64,000 nt of DNA from positions 1 through 64,000 of the forward strand of contig NZ_FOEO01000030.1 in NCBI RefSeq assembly GCF_900110765.1. The letters run 5' to 3'. The DNA is from Pseudomonas sp. NFACC02. Lineage in GTDB: Bacteria; Pseudomonadota; Gammaproteobacteria; Pseudomonadales; Pseudomonadaceae. Within the stretch, counting starts at the first letter, position 1. Every line of letters starts with the position of its first letter. The notes under the pieces were generated by a model that worked only from the letters and a program-made list of their open reading frames with translations, was not told the origin of the DNA and did no database searches. A program made the position numbers and the translations under genes. Shown here in pieces: positions 46,092-55,817 of this stretch.

Positions 46092-48029
46092 ATGTGCGCC
46101 TCCCCGCTTTCGTTGCGACGCCTGTTGCCCGGCATCGCATTGCTTTACACCGTGGTGTTTTTCATCTCGCTGCTGTCCGGCGTGCCGATGGCCATTGCCG
46201 CTCCGGTGCATGCCCTGACCGTGTACGGTGAACCACCGAAGTACCCGGCTGACTTCAAGTACTTCGATTACGTCGACCCATACGCGCCCAAGGGCGGATC
46301 GATGAGTCGCTCGGCCGAGGAGATCGGTCAGTACAACTACCTGACGCCCTACGTCGATCAGGGCATCGCCGTCAGCCAGATCGACACGTGGGTCTATTCG
46401 CCGCTGGCTTATCGCTCACTCGATGAGCCTTACACCGTCTACGGGCTGGTGGCGGAAAAGCTGGAACGCGACCCCGGCAACCTGTGGGTGCGTTTTTATT
46501 TGAACCCCAAGGCGCGCTTCGATGACGGAACGCCCATCACCGCCGAAGACGTCCGTTACACCTACCAGACCTTGATCACTCAGGGCAGCTTCAGCTACCG
46601 ACCACTCTACGGCGACGTCAAGGACGTGATCATCGAAGCGCCGGGGCAGATACGTTTCGATTTCAAGAACAACCTCAACCGGACGCTGGCGCTGGACCTG
46701 GCGAGCATGCGTGTGCTGCCCGAACACTGGTGGAAGACCCGCGACTTCACCAAAGGCGGTGGTTTCGAGCCGCCTCTGGGCAGCGGGCCTTACCGGGTGT
46801 CGCGGGTCGACCCCGGGCGCAGCGTCAGTTTTCAGCGCGTCAACGACTGGTGGGCCAAGGATTTGCCAGTCAGCCGAGGGCTGTACAACTTCGACACCCT
46901 GACCGTGAATTTCTACGGCGACGTTGACGTCGCCCGGCAACTGGTTCAGGCCGGCAGCTTCGATTACAACCGCGAATATTCATCCTCCGGTTACGTGGTG
47001 GGCTACACCGCACCCACCTTGCTGGACGGCCGCCTGCAAAAAACCATCCTGGCCAAACGACGACCGGTTGCAGGGCAAGGCTTTGTGTTCAACCTCGACA
47101 AGGCGATGTTTCAGGACCGCCGCGTGCGTGAAGCACTGGCCATGCTCTGGGATTTCGAATGGGTCAACGGGCAGATCATGCGCAACTTCTATGTGCGCGA
47201 GCAGACCTATTTCCCGAAAAGCGAGATGGCCGCGACTGAGTTGCCCGACGCGCAAGAGCTGAAAATCCTCGAGCCACTGCGTGGGCAGGTCCCTGACGAG
47301 GTGTTTACCCAGGTGTGGCAGGCCCCGAAAACCGACGGCAGCGGCTACATCCGTGACAAACAATTGAAGGCGCTGAAGTTGCTGGCCGAGGCGGGCTGGC
47401 ATCCGAAGAACAACCGTCTGGTGAATGCTGCGGGTCAGCCGCTGGAATTCACCTTCCTCGACGGTCAGGGCGGTTTTGATCGCCTGGTGCTGCCCTACAA
47501 ACGGGTGCTGGCGCAGATCGGCATCACCCTGAACTTTCGCCTCGTCGATTCGGCGCAGTACATGAACCGTCTCAACGCCCGGGACTACGACATGATCGTG
47601 GTCACGCTGCCGAACAACGGCAATCCGATCCTCTCCCCCGGTCGCGAGCTGTACAACCTGTTCGGCTCGCAGAGCGCGCGACAGGTGGGCAGTTCAAACG
47701 CCATGGTGCTGCGCGATCCGGCCGTGGACTCGCTGATCGACGGCCTGGTGGCCGCCAACAGCCGCAACGACATGCTGCATTACGCCCGCGCGCTGGACCG
47801 GGTGCTGCTCTGGGGGTTCTACATGATTCCGAACTATTACTCCCAGGGCACGCCAGTGGTATTCGCCAACCGCTTTGGCCGGCCGAAGGTTGAGCCGATC
47901 TATGACGTGGGTCTGGACAGCTGGTGGCAGGTCAGCCCTGTCGCACTGACCAACCAGGAAATGGCCGCGCGTCTGGCGCCACAGACCAGTGCGCCGATCA
48001 CCTCCACCGCTCAGAACGAGGGACGCTGA
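46092..48029 (+). CDS. yejA: YejA-type periplasmic peptide-binding protein
   Basis: 645 residues, family 5 extracellular solute-binding protein of the large YejA branch. Signal sequence to about residue 35 (LSGVPMAIA, then APVHA). Typical segments are LTVYGEPPKYPADFKYFDYV, AKGGSMSRS-like start of lobe I, and FRLVDSAQYMNRLNARDYDM in lobe II. E. coli YejA binds microcin C. P. aeruginosa Npp proteins of this type handle peptidyl-nucleoside antibiotics. AAGGA lies before the ATG. yejB begins one base after its stop. Confidence 0.88.
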   Translation: MCASPLSLRRLLPGIALLYTVVFFISLLSGVPMAIAAPVHALTVYGEPPKYPADFKYFDYVDPYAPKGGSMSRSAEEIGQYNYLTPYVDQGIAVSQIDTWVYSPLAYRSLDEPYTVYGLVAEKLERDPGNLWVRFYLNPKARFDDGTPITAEDVRYTYQTLITQGSFSYRPLYGDVKDVIIEAPGQIRFDFKNNLNRTLALDLASMRVLPEHWWKTRDFTKGGGFEPPLGSGPYRVSRVDPGRSVSFQRVNDWWAKDLPVSRGLYNFDTLTVNFYGDVDVARQLVQAGSFDYNREYSSSGYVVGYTAPTLLDGRLQKTILAKRRPVAGQGFVFNLDKAMFQDRRVREALAMLWDFEWVNGQIMRNFYVREQTYFPKSEMAATELPDAQELKILEPLRGQVPDEVFTQVWQAPKTDGSGYIRDKQLKALKLLAEAGWHPKNNRLVNAAGQPLEFTFLDGQGGFDRLVLPYKRVLAQIGITLNFRLVDSAQYMNRLNARDYDMIVVTLPNNGNPILSPGRELYNLFGSQSARQVGSSNAMVLRDPAVDSLIDGLVAANSRNDMLHYARALDRVLLWGFYMIPNYYSQGTPVVFANRFGRPKVEPIYDVGLDSWWQVSPVALTNQEMAARLAPQTSAPITSTAQNEGR

Positions 48030-48030
48030 C

Positions 48031-49101
48031 ATGCTTGGTTATGCGATGCGTCGCCTGTTGCTGATCCTCCCAACCCTGCTGTGCATTCTGGTGGTCAACT
48101 TTCTTATCGTGCAGGCCGCGCCGGGCGGCCCGGTGGAGCAGGCCATCGCGCGGGTCCAGGGGTTGAGCACCCATTCCGGAATCGGCGGTGGCGGTGGTGA
48201 AGTCGCTGCAAGCGGTAGCGTCAGCCGCAGTTCGCAAGGACTGGATCCGGCGTTGGTGGAAGCGATCAAGCACCAGTACGGTTTCGACAAGCCGATGCAC
48301 GAACGCCTGTGGCTGATGCTGACCCACTACGCGCAACTGGATTTTGGCAGCAGCTTCTTTCGCGGCGCGACAGTGACGGGCCTGATTGCCCAGAAACTGC
48401 CGGTGACCCTGTCGCTGGGGCTGTGGGCGACGCTGATCACCTACCTGATTTCAATCCCGCTGGGTATCCGCAAGGCAGTGCACCACGGCAGCCGGTTCGA
48501 TGTCTGGAGCAGCACAATGATCATCGTCGGTTACGCCATTCCGGCATTCCTGTTCGCGATCCTGCTGATCGTGGTATTCGCCGGAGGCAGTTACCTGAGC
48601 TGGTTTCCGGCGCAAGGGCTGGTGTCGGACGACTTCGACAGCCTCTCGACCTTCGGCAAGCTGCGCGACTATCTGTGGCACCTCGTCCTGCCGGTCAGTG
48701 CGCTGGTAATCGGCGGCTTCGCCACCCTGACGATCCTGACCAAAAACAGCTTCCTCAATGAAATCAGCCGCCAGTACGTGGTCACCGCGCGGGCCAAAGG
48801 CCTGAGCGAAAACCGGGTGCTCTACGGGCACGTGTTCCGCAATGCGATGCTGCTGGTGGTGGCCGGGATTCCCCAGGCGTTGATCGAGGTGTTCTTCGCC
48901 GGATCCTTGTTGATCGAAACCATCTTCGGCCTCGACGGCATCGGCCGCATGAGCTACGAGGCCGCGGTGTCCCGCGATTACCCGGTGGTGTTCGGCACGT
49001 TGTTCCTGTTCACCCTGTTCGGCCTGTTGATCAAGCTGGCGGGCGACCTCTGCTACACCCTGGTCGACCCGCGTATCGACTTTTCCGCGAGGAGCGCCTG
49101 A
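48031..49101 (+). CDS. yejB: YejB-type ABC transporter permease
   Basis: 356 residues, DppB/YejB permease with about six membrane segments. An N-terminal MLGYAMRRLLLILPTLLCIL helix is followed by a Gly/Ser-rich periplasmic insert (residues about 45-75; GGGGGEVAASGS). That insert is characteristic of YejB compared with DppB. The EAA loop is VVTARAKGLSENRVLYGHVF. It overlaps yejE by one base. Confidence 0.9.
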   Translation: MLGYAMRRLLLILPTLLCILVVNFLIVQAAPGGPVEQAIARVQGLSTHSGIGGGGGEVAASGSVSRSSQGLDPALVEAIKHQYGFDKPMHERLWLMLTHYAQLDFGSSFFRGATVTGLIAQKLPVTLSLGLWATLITYLISIPLGIRKAVHHGSRFDVWSSTMIIVGYAIPAFLFAILLIVVFAGGSYLSWFPAQGLVSDDFDSLSTFGKLRDYLWHLVLPVSALVIGGFATLTILTKNSFLNEISRQYVVTARAKGLSENRVLYGHVFRNAMLLVVAGIPQALIEVFFAGSLLIETIFGLDGIGRMSYEAAVSRDYPVVFGTLFLFTLFGLLIKLAGDLCYTLVDPRIDFSARSA

Positions 49102-50123
49102 TGTTCGAGATTTCCCCGCAAAGCCAACGCCGGCTGACGCTCTTCAAATCCAATCGGCGCGGCTGGTGGTCATTGTGGATCTTCCTTGCGCTGTTGTTGA
49201 TCTGCCTCTTTGGCGAACTCATCGCCAACGACCGCCCATTGATCGTCAGTTACCAGGGCCACCTTTACTACCCGACCCTGCATCAGTACGTGGAAACCGA
49301 TTTCGGCGGTGAACTGCCGTTCGAGCCGGACTACGCGAGCGACTATGTGCGCCACCTGATTGAAGGCAAAGGTGGCTGGATGCTCTGGGCGCCGATCCCG
49401 TTCAGCTACGACACGATCAACTACGAACTCAAGGCGCCCTCGCCCAGCCCGCCGAGCGCTCGCAACTGGCTGGGCACCGACGATCAGGCACGGGATGTGG
49501 CGGCGCGGGTGCTGTTCGGCACCCGGGTGTCGATTCTGTTTGCCCTGTTGCTGACCGCCATCAGCACCGTGATCGGCGTGTTCGCCGGCGCGATTCAGGG
49601 GTATTACGGCGGTCTGGCTGACCTGATCGGTCAACGCCTGCAAGAGATCTGGTCGGGACTGCCGGTGTTGTACCTGCTGATCATTCTGTCGGGTTTCGTC
49701 GAGCCGAGTTTCTGGTGGTTGCTGGGCATCATGGCGCTGTTCTCCTGGCTGGCGCTGGTGGATGTGGTGCGCGCCGAGTTCCTGCGCGGACGCAATCTGG
49801 AGTACGTCAAAGCCGCTCGCGCACTGGGCCTGACCGACAGTGCCCTGATGCTGCGGCACATCCTGCCCAACGCGATGACCAGCACCTTGACCTACCTGCC
49901 ATTCATTGTCACCGGGGCGATTGCAACCCTGACCGCGCTGGACTTCCTGGGCTTCGGCATGCCCGCAGGCAGCGCGTCGCTGGGCGAACTGATCGGCCAG
50001 GCCAAGCACAACTTGCAGGCACCCTGGCTGGGCCTGACGGCGTTCTGCTCGCTGGCGTTGATCCTTTCCCTGTTGGTGTTCATCGGCGAAGCCTGCCGTG
50101 ACGCCTTCGATCCCAGAACCTGA
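49101..50123 (+). CDS. yejE: YejE-type ABC transporter permease
   Basis: 340 residues, DppC/YejE permease. After the first membrane helix (about 25-45) comes the long YejE periplasmic segment with HQYVETDFGGELPFEPDY. The downstream core carries the EAA loop (LEYVKAARALGLTDSALMLR). It starts on the last base of yejB and yejF follows after 9 bases. Confidence 0.9.
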   Translation: MFEISPQSQRRLTLFKSNRRGWWSLWIFLALLLICLFGELIANDRPLIVSYQGHLYYPTLHQYVETDFGGELPFEPDYASDYVRHLIEGKGGWMLWAPIPFSYDTINYELKAPSPSPPSARNWLGTDDQARDVAARVLFGTRVSILFALLLTAISTVIGVFAGAIQGYYGGLADLIGQRLQEIWSGLPVLYLLIILSGFVEPSFWWLLGIMALFSWLALVDVVRAEFLRGRNLEYVKAARALGLTDSALMLRHILPNAMTSTLTYLPFIVTGAIATLTALDFLGFGMPAGSASLGELIGQAKHNLQAPWLGLTAFCSLALILSLLVFIGEACRDAFDPRT

Positions 50124-50132
50124 GGCGTCGCC

Positions 50133-51731
50133 ATGAACGAAGCTGAACATGAGAGCCTGATCGACATCCGCAAGCTGCGCGTGGCCTTCAATGGCACCGA
50201 AGTGGTCCACGGCATCGACCTGACGATCCGCCGGGGTGAATGCCTGGCACTGGTGGGCGAATCGGGATCGGGCAAGTCGGTCACCGCGCACTCCATCCTG
50301 CGCCTGCTGCCGAAGAAGTCGGTCAGCACGCAAGGCAACATCGTCTACAACGGCGTTGATCTGGTGCACGCCAGCGACAGCCAGTTGCGCGCTTTGCGCG
50401 GCAACCGCATCGCCATGATCTTTCAGGAGCCGATGACCTCGCTCAACCCTCTGCACACGGTGGAAAAGCAGATTGGCGAGATCCTGGCGATGCACAAAGG
50501 TCTCAAAGGCAAGGCGGCGCGCGCGCGAACGCTCGAACTGCTGGAACTGGTCGGCATCCACAATCCGCAGCACCGGCTCAAGGCGTTCCCTCATCAGTTA
50601 TCCGGCGGTCAACGGCAACGGGTGATGATTGCCATGGCGCTGGCCAACGAGCCGGACCTGCTGATCGCGGATGAGCCCACTACCGCACTGGACGTGACCG
50701 TGCAGGTGAAGATTCTTGAGCTGCTGAAGTCATTGCAGGCACGGCTGGGGATGTCGTTGCTGCTGATCAGCCACGACCTCAACCTGGTCAGGCGCATCGC
50801 GCAAAGGGTCTGCGTGATGCGCGCCGGGGCAATCGTCGAACAGGCGGACTGCCAGACCCTGTTCAGCCACCCGCAACATGAGTACAGCCGGCTGCTGATC
50901 AATGCCGAGCCTGACGGCGAGCCCGTGCCCAGCGTGCACTCGCAAACGTTGCTGTCGGTGGATGAACTGAAAGTCTGGTTTCCATTGCCCAAGCCCCTGT
51001 TCAGTCGCGAACGGCAATTCATCAAGGCCGTGGACGGGGTCAGTTTCGAGCTGCTCAAAGGCAAAACGCTGGGGATCGTCGGCGAATCAGGGTCGGGGAA
51101 ATCGACACTCGGGCAAGCGATCTTGCGATTGATCGATTCCGAAGGCGGCATTCGCTTTGCCAACAAGGAACTGAGCCTGCACAGCCAGGAACGAATGCGT
51201 CCTCTGCGCAAGCGCTTGCAGGTAGTGTTTCAAGACCCCTTCGGCAGCCTCAGCCCGAGAATGACCGTGCAGCAGATCATCGCCGAAGGCCTGCTGACCC
51301 ACGGCATCGGCACGCCGCAGACGCGTGAGCAAACGGTCATACGGGTCCTGCGTGAAGTCGGTCTGGATCCGCAGATGCGTCATCGCTATCCCCATGAGTT
51401 TTCAGGCGGGCAGCGCCAGCGCATTTCGATCGCCCGCGCGCTGGTGCTGGAACCTGACCTGATCTTGCTGGACGAGCCGACCTCGGCACTGGATCGTACG
51501 GTGCAAAAGCAGATTGTCGCGCTGCTCAGGGATTTGCAGACTCGCCACGGTCTGACGTACCTGTTCATCAGCCACGACCTGGCCGTGGTCCACGCACTGG
51601 CCCACGACCTGATCGTGATCAAGGACGGCAAGGTGGTGGAGCAAGGCGCGTCACGAACGATATTCGCCCATCCGCAGCAGCCTTACACAAGGGAGCTGTT
51701 GAAGGCGTCGGGATTGGTGTTTGGCGGGTGA
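50133..51731 (+). CDS. yejF: YejF-type ABC ATPase with two nucleotide-binding domains
   Basis: 532 residues containing two complete ABC ATPases in one chain. Domain 1 has Walker A GESGSGKS near residue 44, signature LSGGQRQRV and Walker B LLIADEPTTALD. Domain 2 has Walker A GESGSGKST near residue 320, signature FSGGQRQRI and Walker B LILLDEPTSALD. Each has a peptide-transporter C-terminal extension (HPQHEYSRLL, HPQQPYTREL). It powers YejBE. Last gene of the locus. Confidence 0.92.
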   Translation: MNEAEHESLIDIRKLRVAFNGTEVVHGIDLTIRRGECLALVGESGSGKSVTAHSILRLLPKKSVSTQGNIVYNGVDLVHASDSQLRALRGNRIAMIFQEPMTSLNPLHTVEKQIGEILAMHKGLKGKAARARTLELLELVGIHNPQHRLKAFPHQLSGGQRQRVMIAMALANEPDLLIADEPTTALDVTVQVKILELLKSLQARLGMSLLLISHDLNLVRRIAQRVCVMRAGAIVEQADCQTLFSHPQHEYSRLLINAEPDGEPVPSVHSQTLLSVDELKVWFPLPKPLFSRERQFIKAVDGVSFELLKGKTLGIVGESGSGKSTLGQAILRLIDSEGGIRFANKELSLHSQERMRPLRKRLQVVFQDPFGSLSPRMTVQQIIAEGLLTHGIGTPQTREQTVIRVLREVGLDPQMRHRYPHEFSGGQRQRISIARALVLEPDLILLDEPTSALDRTVQKQIVALLRDLQTRHGLTYLFISHDLAVVHALAHDLIVIKDGKVVEQGASRTIFAHPQQPYTRELLKASGLVFGG

Positions 51732-51823
51732 CTCAGTCTGCTGGCCTGGTGATGACCCAGCGTTTGAGCTCACCGTGGATCCTGCGGTCGGACACAAGTC
51801 CGCGCCTCAACCCGGTCACTGTA

Positions 51824-52134
51824 GGAGACGTCCGAGGTTACGGGGGCAGCGAATGAGGTGGGTCAGTCATTGGTGATGTCGCTGACCCACCGCATTCGCC
51901 AGCAAGCCGGCTCCTACAGTATCAGCGGCGTCCTCATGGCTTCGGACCGACGCGAACCCCTGTGGGAGACGTCCGAGGTTACGAGGGCAGCGAATGGGGG
52001 TGTCAGTTACCTTTGATGGCGCTGGCCCACCGCATTCGCCAGCAAGCCGGCTCCTACAGTATCAGCGGCGTCCTCATGGCTTCGGACCGACGCGGACCCT
52101 GTGGGAGACGTCCGAGGTTACGAGGGCAGCGAAT
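51824..52134. repeat. Tandem ~140-bp repeats (2.2 copies) with embedded REP
   Basis: GGAGACGTCCGAGGTTACG recurs at 51824, 51965 and 52104, with periods of 141 and 139 bases. Each full unit contains a REP core (CGCATTCGCCAGCAAGCCGG) and the block TCAGCGGCGTCCTCATGGCT, and the two full units are nearly identical. The third is only the first 30 bases. No gene is present from 51732 to 52247. Confidence 0.85.
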
Positions 52135-52247
52135 TTGATCGCTTCGGAGAACGACCTCGCGCACGCCGGACACTCACTGCAACACCTACTACACTGACCC
52201 GCGAAAGCGTATCATCGCGCCCCTGTTTTCTTGCCCCGGTGCCTGTC

Positions 52248-53303
52248 ATGTCCACACTTCCGCTCGCCACTGAACGCCGTGGCTGGTCATTCTGGTGGAA
52301 ACCTCTGGTGTTTCTGCTGGTGGCCGCCATCGGTTTGTACTACGTCAAATGGTCGCCGTATTACCTGAAGTCCTTCGTCGCTGCCGATACGCATAACATT
52401 GGCGGCTCGATCATCAACGACAACCCCGCCAATCCATGGGCCGCTGCGCTGGCCTACGCACAGGTGTATTTCCTGGCGATCTGGAAAGCTGCCGTGCTGG
52501 CGGTGATCCTCGGTTCGCTGCTGCAAGTGCTGATCCCGCGCGACTGGTTGCTGCGCATGTTCGGTCGTGCCGGTCTGGGCTCGACCGTGCGCGGCGGCCT
52601 GTTCGCGCTGCCTGGCATGATGTGCAGCTGCTGTGCGGCACCGGTCGCGGCAGGTCTGCGCAAGCAGAATGTCTCGGTAGGTGCTGCGCTGGCGTTCTGG
52701 ATCGCCAACCCTGTGCTCAATCCAGCAACGCTGGTGTTCATGGGTTTCGTGCTGGGCTGGGGCTTCACGGCGCTGCGTCTGGTGGCGGGCATTGTGCTGG
52801 TGGTGGGCGTTTCGCTGGTCGCCCAGCGCATTTCACGGCCGCAGACGTTGCCGGAAGAAGCGGTGGAAGCCGTGGTTGAAGCCGAAGCGCCGGAACAAGG
52901 CAGCCTGCTGACCCGTTGGGGCAAGACGATCTGGCAGCTGTTCTGGACCACCATCCCGATCTACGTCGTGGCCGTGCTGGTGCTGGGCGCTGCCCGCGTC
53001 TGGCTGTTCCCGCACGTGGATGGCGCGATGGGCAACAGCCTGCTGTGGCTGGTGCCGCTGGCCATCGTCGGCACCCTGTTCGTGATCCCCACCGCCGCCG
53101 AAATCCCGATCGTACAGACCCTGATGACCCTCGGTCTGGGCACCGCACCCGCCGTGGCCCTGCTCATGACACTGCCAAGCGTAAGCTTGCCGTCGCTGCT
53201 GATGCTGCGTAAGTCCTTCGACGCCAAGGTGCTGGTGACCGTCGGCGTACTGACCATGCTGATCGGTGTCGTCAGCGGCTTGATCGGCGCTGCGGTGTTG
53301 TAA
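52248..53303 (+). CDS. UPF0718 (DUF318) permease
   Basis: 351 residues with about eight to nine membrane segments. The Cys-rich segment GMMCSCCAAPVAAGLRKQ near residue 125 followed by WIANPVLNPATLVFMGF is the family signature, and a second half repeats the fold (IPTAAEIPIVQTLM). The central cytoplasmic loop is Glu-rich. The ATG at 52248 follows a long non-coding repeat. The frame stays open upstream into the repeats but without homology. Family members are suspected metal or metalloid exporters. The function is unproven. Confidence 0.78.
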   Translation: MSTLPLATERRGWSFWWKPLVFLLVAAIGLYYVKWSPYYLKSFVAADTHNIGGSIINDNPANPWAAALAYAQVYFLAIWKAAVLAVILGSLLQVLIPRDWLLRMFGRAGLGSTVRGGLFALPGMMCSCCAAPVAAGLRKQNVSVGAALAFWIANPVLNPATLVFMGFVLGWGFTALRLVAGIVLVVGVSLVAQRISRPQTLPEEAVEAVVEAEAPEQGSLLTRWGKTIWQLFWTTIPIYVVAVLVLGAARVWLFPHVDGAMGNSLLWLVPLAIVGTLFVIPTAAEIPIVQTLMTLGLGTAPAVALLMTLPSVSLPSLLMLRKSFDAKVLVTVGVLTMLIGVVSGLIGAAVL

Positions 53304-53317
53304 ACACTACGCAAAAC

Positions 53318-53349
53318 CCTGTGAGAGCCGGCTTGCTGGCTCCCACAGG
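53318..53349. repeat. Compact REP hairpin after the permease gene
   Basis: CCTGTGAGAGCC and GGCTCCCACAGG flank the core GGCTTGCT, forming a short near-perfect stem between the permease gene and the convergent selU gene. It may also help end transcription. Confidence 0.6.
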
Positions 53350-53400
53350 ATCCAGCCCACCGAGATCCGCGCGGCTTAACTGTGGACGGGTTGTCGTCAC

Positions 53401-54504
53401 TTACCGAGCCGTTCTGTGCTTCAGGTATTCAACCACCGCCGCCTGGTCACCCGCGAACTCAATGCGCGGGTTCTTGCTGTCACGCTGATGGACGTACATC
53501 GGGTCGTAGTATTCGCTCAACATCGCACTGATCCAGGCCCGGTGCCGGTCGATGTCGCCGCTGCGCTCCTGCTCTTCCAGCGCACTGTCCATGATCGCGG
53601 ACAGACGTTGATATCGCTCTCCGCCCAAGCGCCGCACGATGCTCGACAGGCTTTGTTTCAGCCGTTGGGCATACCCTTCGAAGCCCGTCTCGACACCCTG
53701 AACCTCAATGAACTCGACACACAGGTCGATCACGTAATCCTTGAGGATCCGCTCGACCCGCCCTTCGAAGCTGTCTTCCAGCCACACCAACGGCGCCGCC
53801 TGCATGGTTCGGTACAACTCCAGCGGAACAGCACGGCTGCCGACGATACGGCCCTCATCCTCGATCACGAACTGGTGCAGGTGTCTGGCGCGCTTCTTCA
53901 GAATGTCGATCGCCAACCGGTTTTCGAAATCGATCTGCTCCGGCTGAGGTGTCGCGTGCTTTCCGAAGCTTGAGCCACGGTGGTTGGCGAGGCCTTCCAG
54001 GTCCAGCGCATTGTCCAGTTGCTGCAGCACTTCGGTTTTACCGGTCCCGGTGAGGCCGCCGATCAGCACGAAATCGCATTCGGCGACGGCTTGCTCCGTG
54101 ACCCCGATCAGGAAGTTACGCATGGCCTTGTAGCCGCCGATGATGCGCGGGTACTGAATGCCCGCCTCGGTCTTCAGCCATTGCTGGGTGATCTGCGAGC
54201 GCAACCCGCCCCGGAAACAATACAAAAAGCCTTCCGGGTGCTGGTTGGCAAACGCCGCCCAGGCTTCGATGCGCGCTTGCTTGAGCTCACCCGATACCAG
54301 TTGGTGGCCAAGTTCGATGGCGGCCTGTTGCCCGTCCTGCTTGTAGCGGGTGCCGACCTTCTGCCGCTCGACATCGTTCATCAGCGGCAGGTTGATCACG
54401 CCGGGAAACGCGCCCTTGGCGAATTCCACCGGGGCACGGACGTCCATCATCGGGATATCGTGGAGAAAGATGTCATGAAAGTGGGCGCTGTTGTCGCGCA
54501 TCAA
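53401..54504 (-). CDS. selU: tRNA 2-selenouridine synthase
   Basis: 367 residues (also called mnmH or ybbB). The N-terminal rhodanese domain has its Cys in LYCFRGGLRSQ, and the C-terminal P-loop domain has IGGLTGTGKTEVLQQL. It first geranylates and then selenates the 2-thiouridine at tRNA position 34, using selenophosphate from SelD. It overlaps selD by 4 bases, so the supplier and user of selenophosphate are co-translated. Confidence 0.94.
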   Translation of the reverse strand: MMRDNSAHFHDIFLHDIPMMDVRAPVEFAKGAFPGVINLPLMNDVERQKVGTRYKQDGQQAAIELGHQLVSGELKQARIEAWAAFANQHPEGFLYCFRGGLRSQITQQWLKTEAGIQYPRIIGGYKAMRNFLIGVTEQAVAECDFVLIGGLTGTGKTEVLQQLDNALDLEGLANHRGSSFGKHATPQPEQIDFENRLAIDILKKRARHLHQFVIEDEGRIVGSRAVPLELYRTMQAAPLVWLEDSFEGRVERILKDYVIDLCVEFIEVQGVETGFEGYAQRLKQSLSSIVRRLGGERYQRLSAIMDSALEEQERSGDIDRHRAWISAMLSEYYDPMYVHQRDSKNPRIEFAGDQAAVVEYLKHRTAR

Positions 54505-55535
54505 AACACCTCGACGGCGAGCCGCTGTCGCTCGACCAGTTCGCCAATCGGCGAGAGGCTCAAGCCCAGCTCGTCGGCCATCGCCAGAAACGCGGCCTCT
54601 TCGAGAGGTTCGACCGCGATCAGCAGCCCGCCACTGGTTTGCGGGTCACAGAGCAGCAGCTTCTGCGCCTCCGTCAGGGCGCCGATGCGTTCGCCGTAGC
54701 TGTCGTAATTGCGATGCGTGCCGCCAGGAATGCAGTTCTGCTCGATGTAGAAATCGACGCTGCCCAGGCGCGGGACCGCGGCGGCCTCGAGGCGCGCCGT
54801 CAACCGGCTGCCATCGGCCATTTCCACCAGATGCCCCAACAAGCCAAAGCCGGTGACGTCCGTCATGGCCGTGACGCCAGCCAGCTTCGAAAAGCGGCTG
54901 CCGGGCTTGTTCAGCGTACACATCACGTCCCGGGCCAGGCCGACGTCTTCATCCCGCAGCACGCCTTTCTTCTCGGCGGTGGTCAGAATGCCGATGCCCA
55001 GAGGTTTGGTGAGGAACAGCTTGCAGCCAACGGTCGCGGTGTCGTTGCGCTTCATGAAGCGCTTGTCCACGAGGCCAGTGACGGCCAGGCCAAAGATCGG
55101 CTCGGGCGCATCGATGGAGTGCCCCCCTGCCAACGGGATGCCCGCGGCGTCACACACGGCACGGCCACCCCGTATCACTTCGCGGGCGATTTCGGGGGCC
55201 AGGACGTTGACCGGCCACCCAAGAATGGCGATCGCCATCAACGGGTCGCCGCCCATGGCATAGATGTCGCTGATTGCATTGGTGGCGGCGATACGGCCGA
55301 AATCGAACGGGTCGTCGACGATGGGCATGAAGAAATCGGTGGTGGAGACCACGCCCTTCTCGTCATCGATGGCGTACACCGCCGCGTCGTCGCGCGAGGC
55401 GTTACCGACCCACAGACGCGGGTCGAGGTTCTGCGCGCCGCTGCCGGCAAGAATGGTTTCCAGGACTTTGGGAGAAATCTTGCAGCCGCAACCGGCGCCG
55501 TGACTGTATTGGGTAAGACGAACAGTATCGTTCAT
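54501..55535 (-). CDS. selD: Selenide, water dikinase (selenophosphate synthetase)
   Basis: 344 residues. The glycine-rich catalytic loop is HGAGCGCKIS with active-site Cys16 (Cys, not selenocysteine) and Lys19. The PurM-like ATP-binding regions follow (VVSTTDFFMPIVDDPFDFG, MTDVTGFGLLGH). The ATG at 55535 has AAGGGG upstream. It makes selenophosphate from selenide and ATP. Confidence 0.95.
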   Translation of the reverse strand: MNDTVRLTQYSHGAGCGCKISPKVLETILAGSGAQNLDPRLWVGNASRDDAAVYAIDDEKGVVSTTDFFMPIVDDPFDFGRIAATNAISDIYAMGGDPLMAIAILGWPVNVLAPEIAREVIRGGRAVCDAAGIPLAGGHSIDAPEPIFGLAVTGLVDKRFMKRNDTATVGCKLFLTKPLGIGILTTAEKKGVLRDEDVGLARDVMCTLNKPGSRFSKLAGVTAMTDVTGFGLLGHLVEMADGSRLTARLEAAAVPRLGSVDFYIEQNCIPGGTHRNYDSYGERIGALTEAQKLLLCDPQTSGGLLIAVEPLEEAAFLAMADELGLSLSPIGELVERQRLAVEVF

Positions 55536-55817
55536 GGGAAGCCCCTTGGATTCAAGGCGCTGAAGTCTACCAGAGCCGGGCCGCATTGGTCGCTCGGGTG
55601 GATGGTCGGGATCTGTCTTGACGCTCAGGAGCGCGCTTGCCCGCGATCACAATGTTCCCCGCGAGTGATGCGAGTGATTTGTTACCGGCCTGCCGCGATC
55701 GCGCCATGCGCGTCTCCAAGGGTAGGCTCAGCAGGCGTGGCGCCCTGCTGTGCCTCTGGACGAAAAAAGCAGAAGGTGAGCCGATCCGGGCTAAACATCA
55801 TCACAGCCATGATCGGA

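Noticed and set aside
49170..50594. 474-codon minus-strand frame
   Set aside because: Antisense to yejE and yejF, Gln/Arg-rich shadow.
51824..52134. CRISPR array
   Set aside because: The period is 140 bases with nearly identical units and no short repeat-unique spacer pattern, and there are no cas genes.
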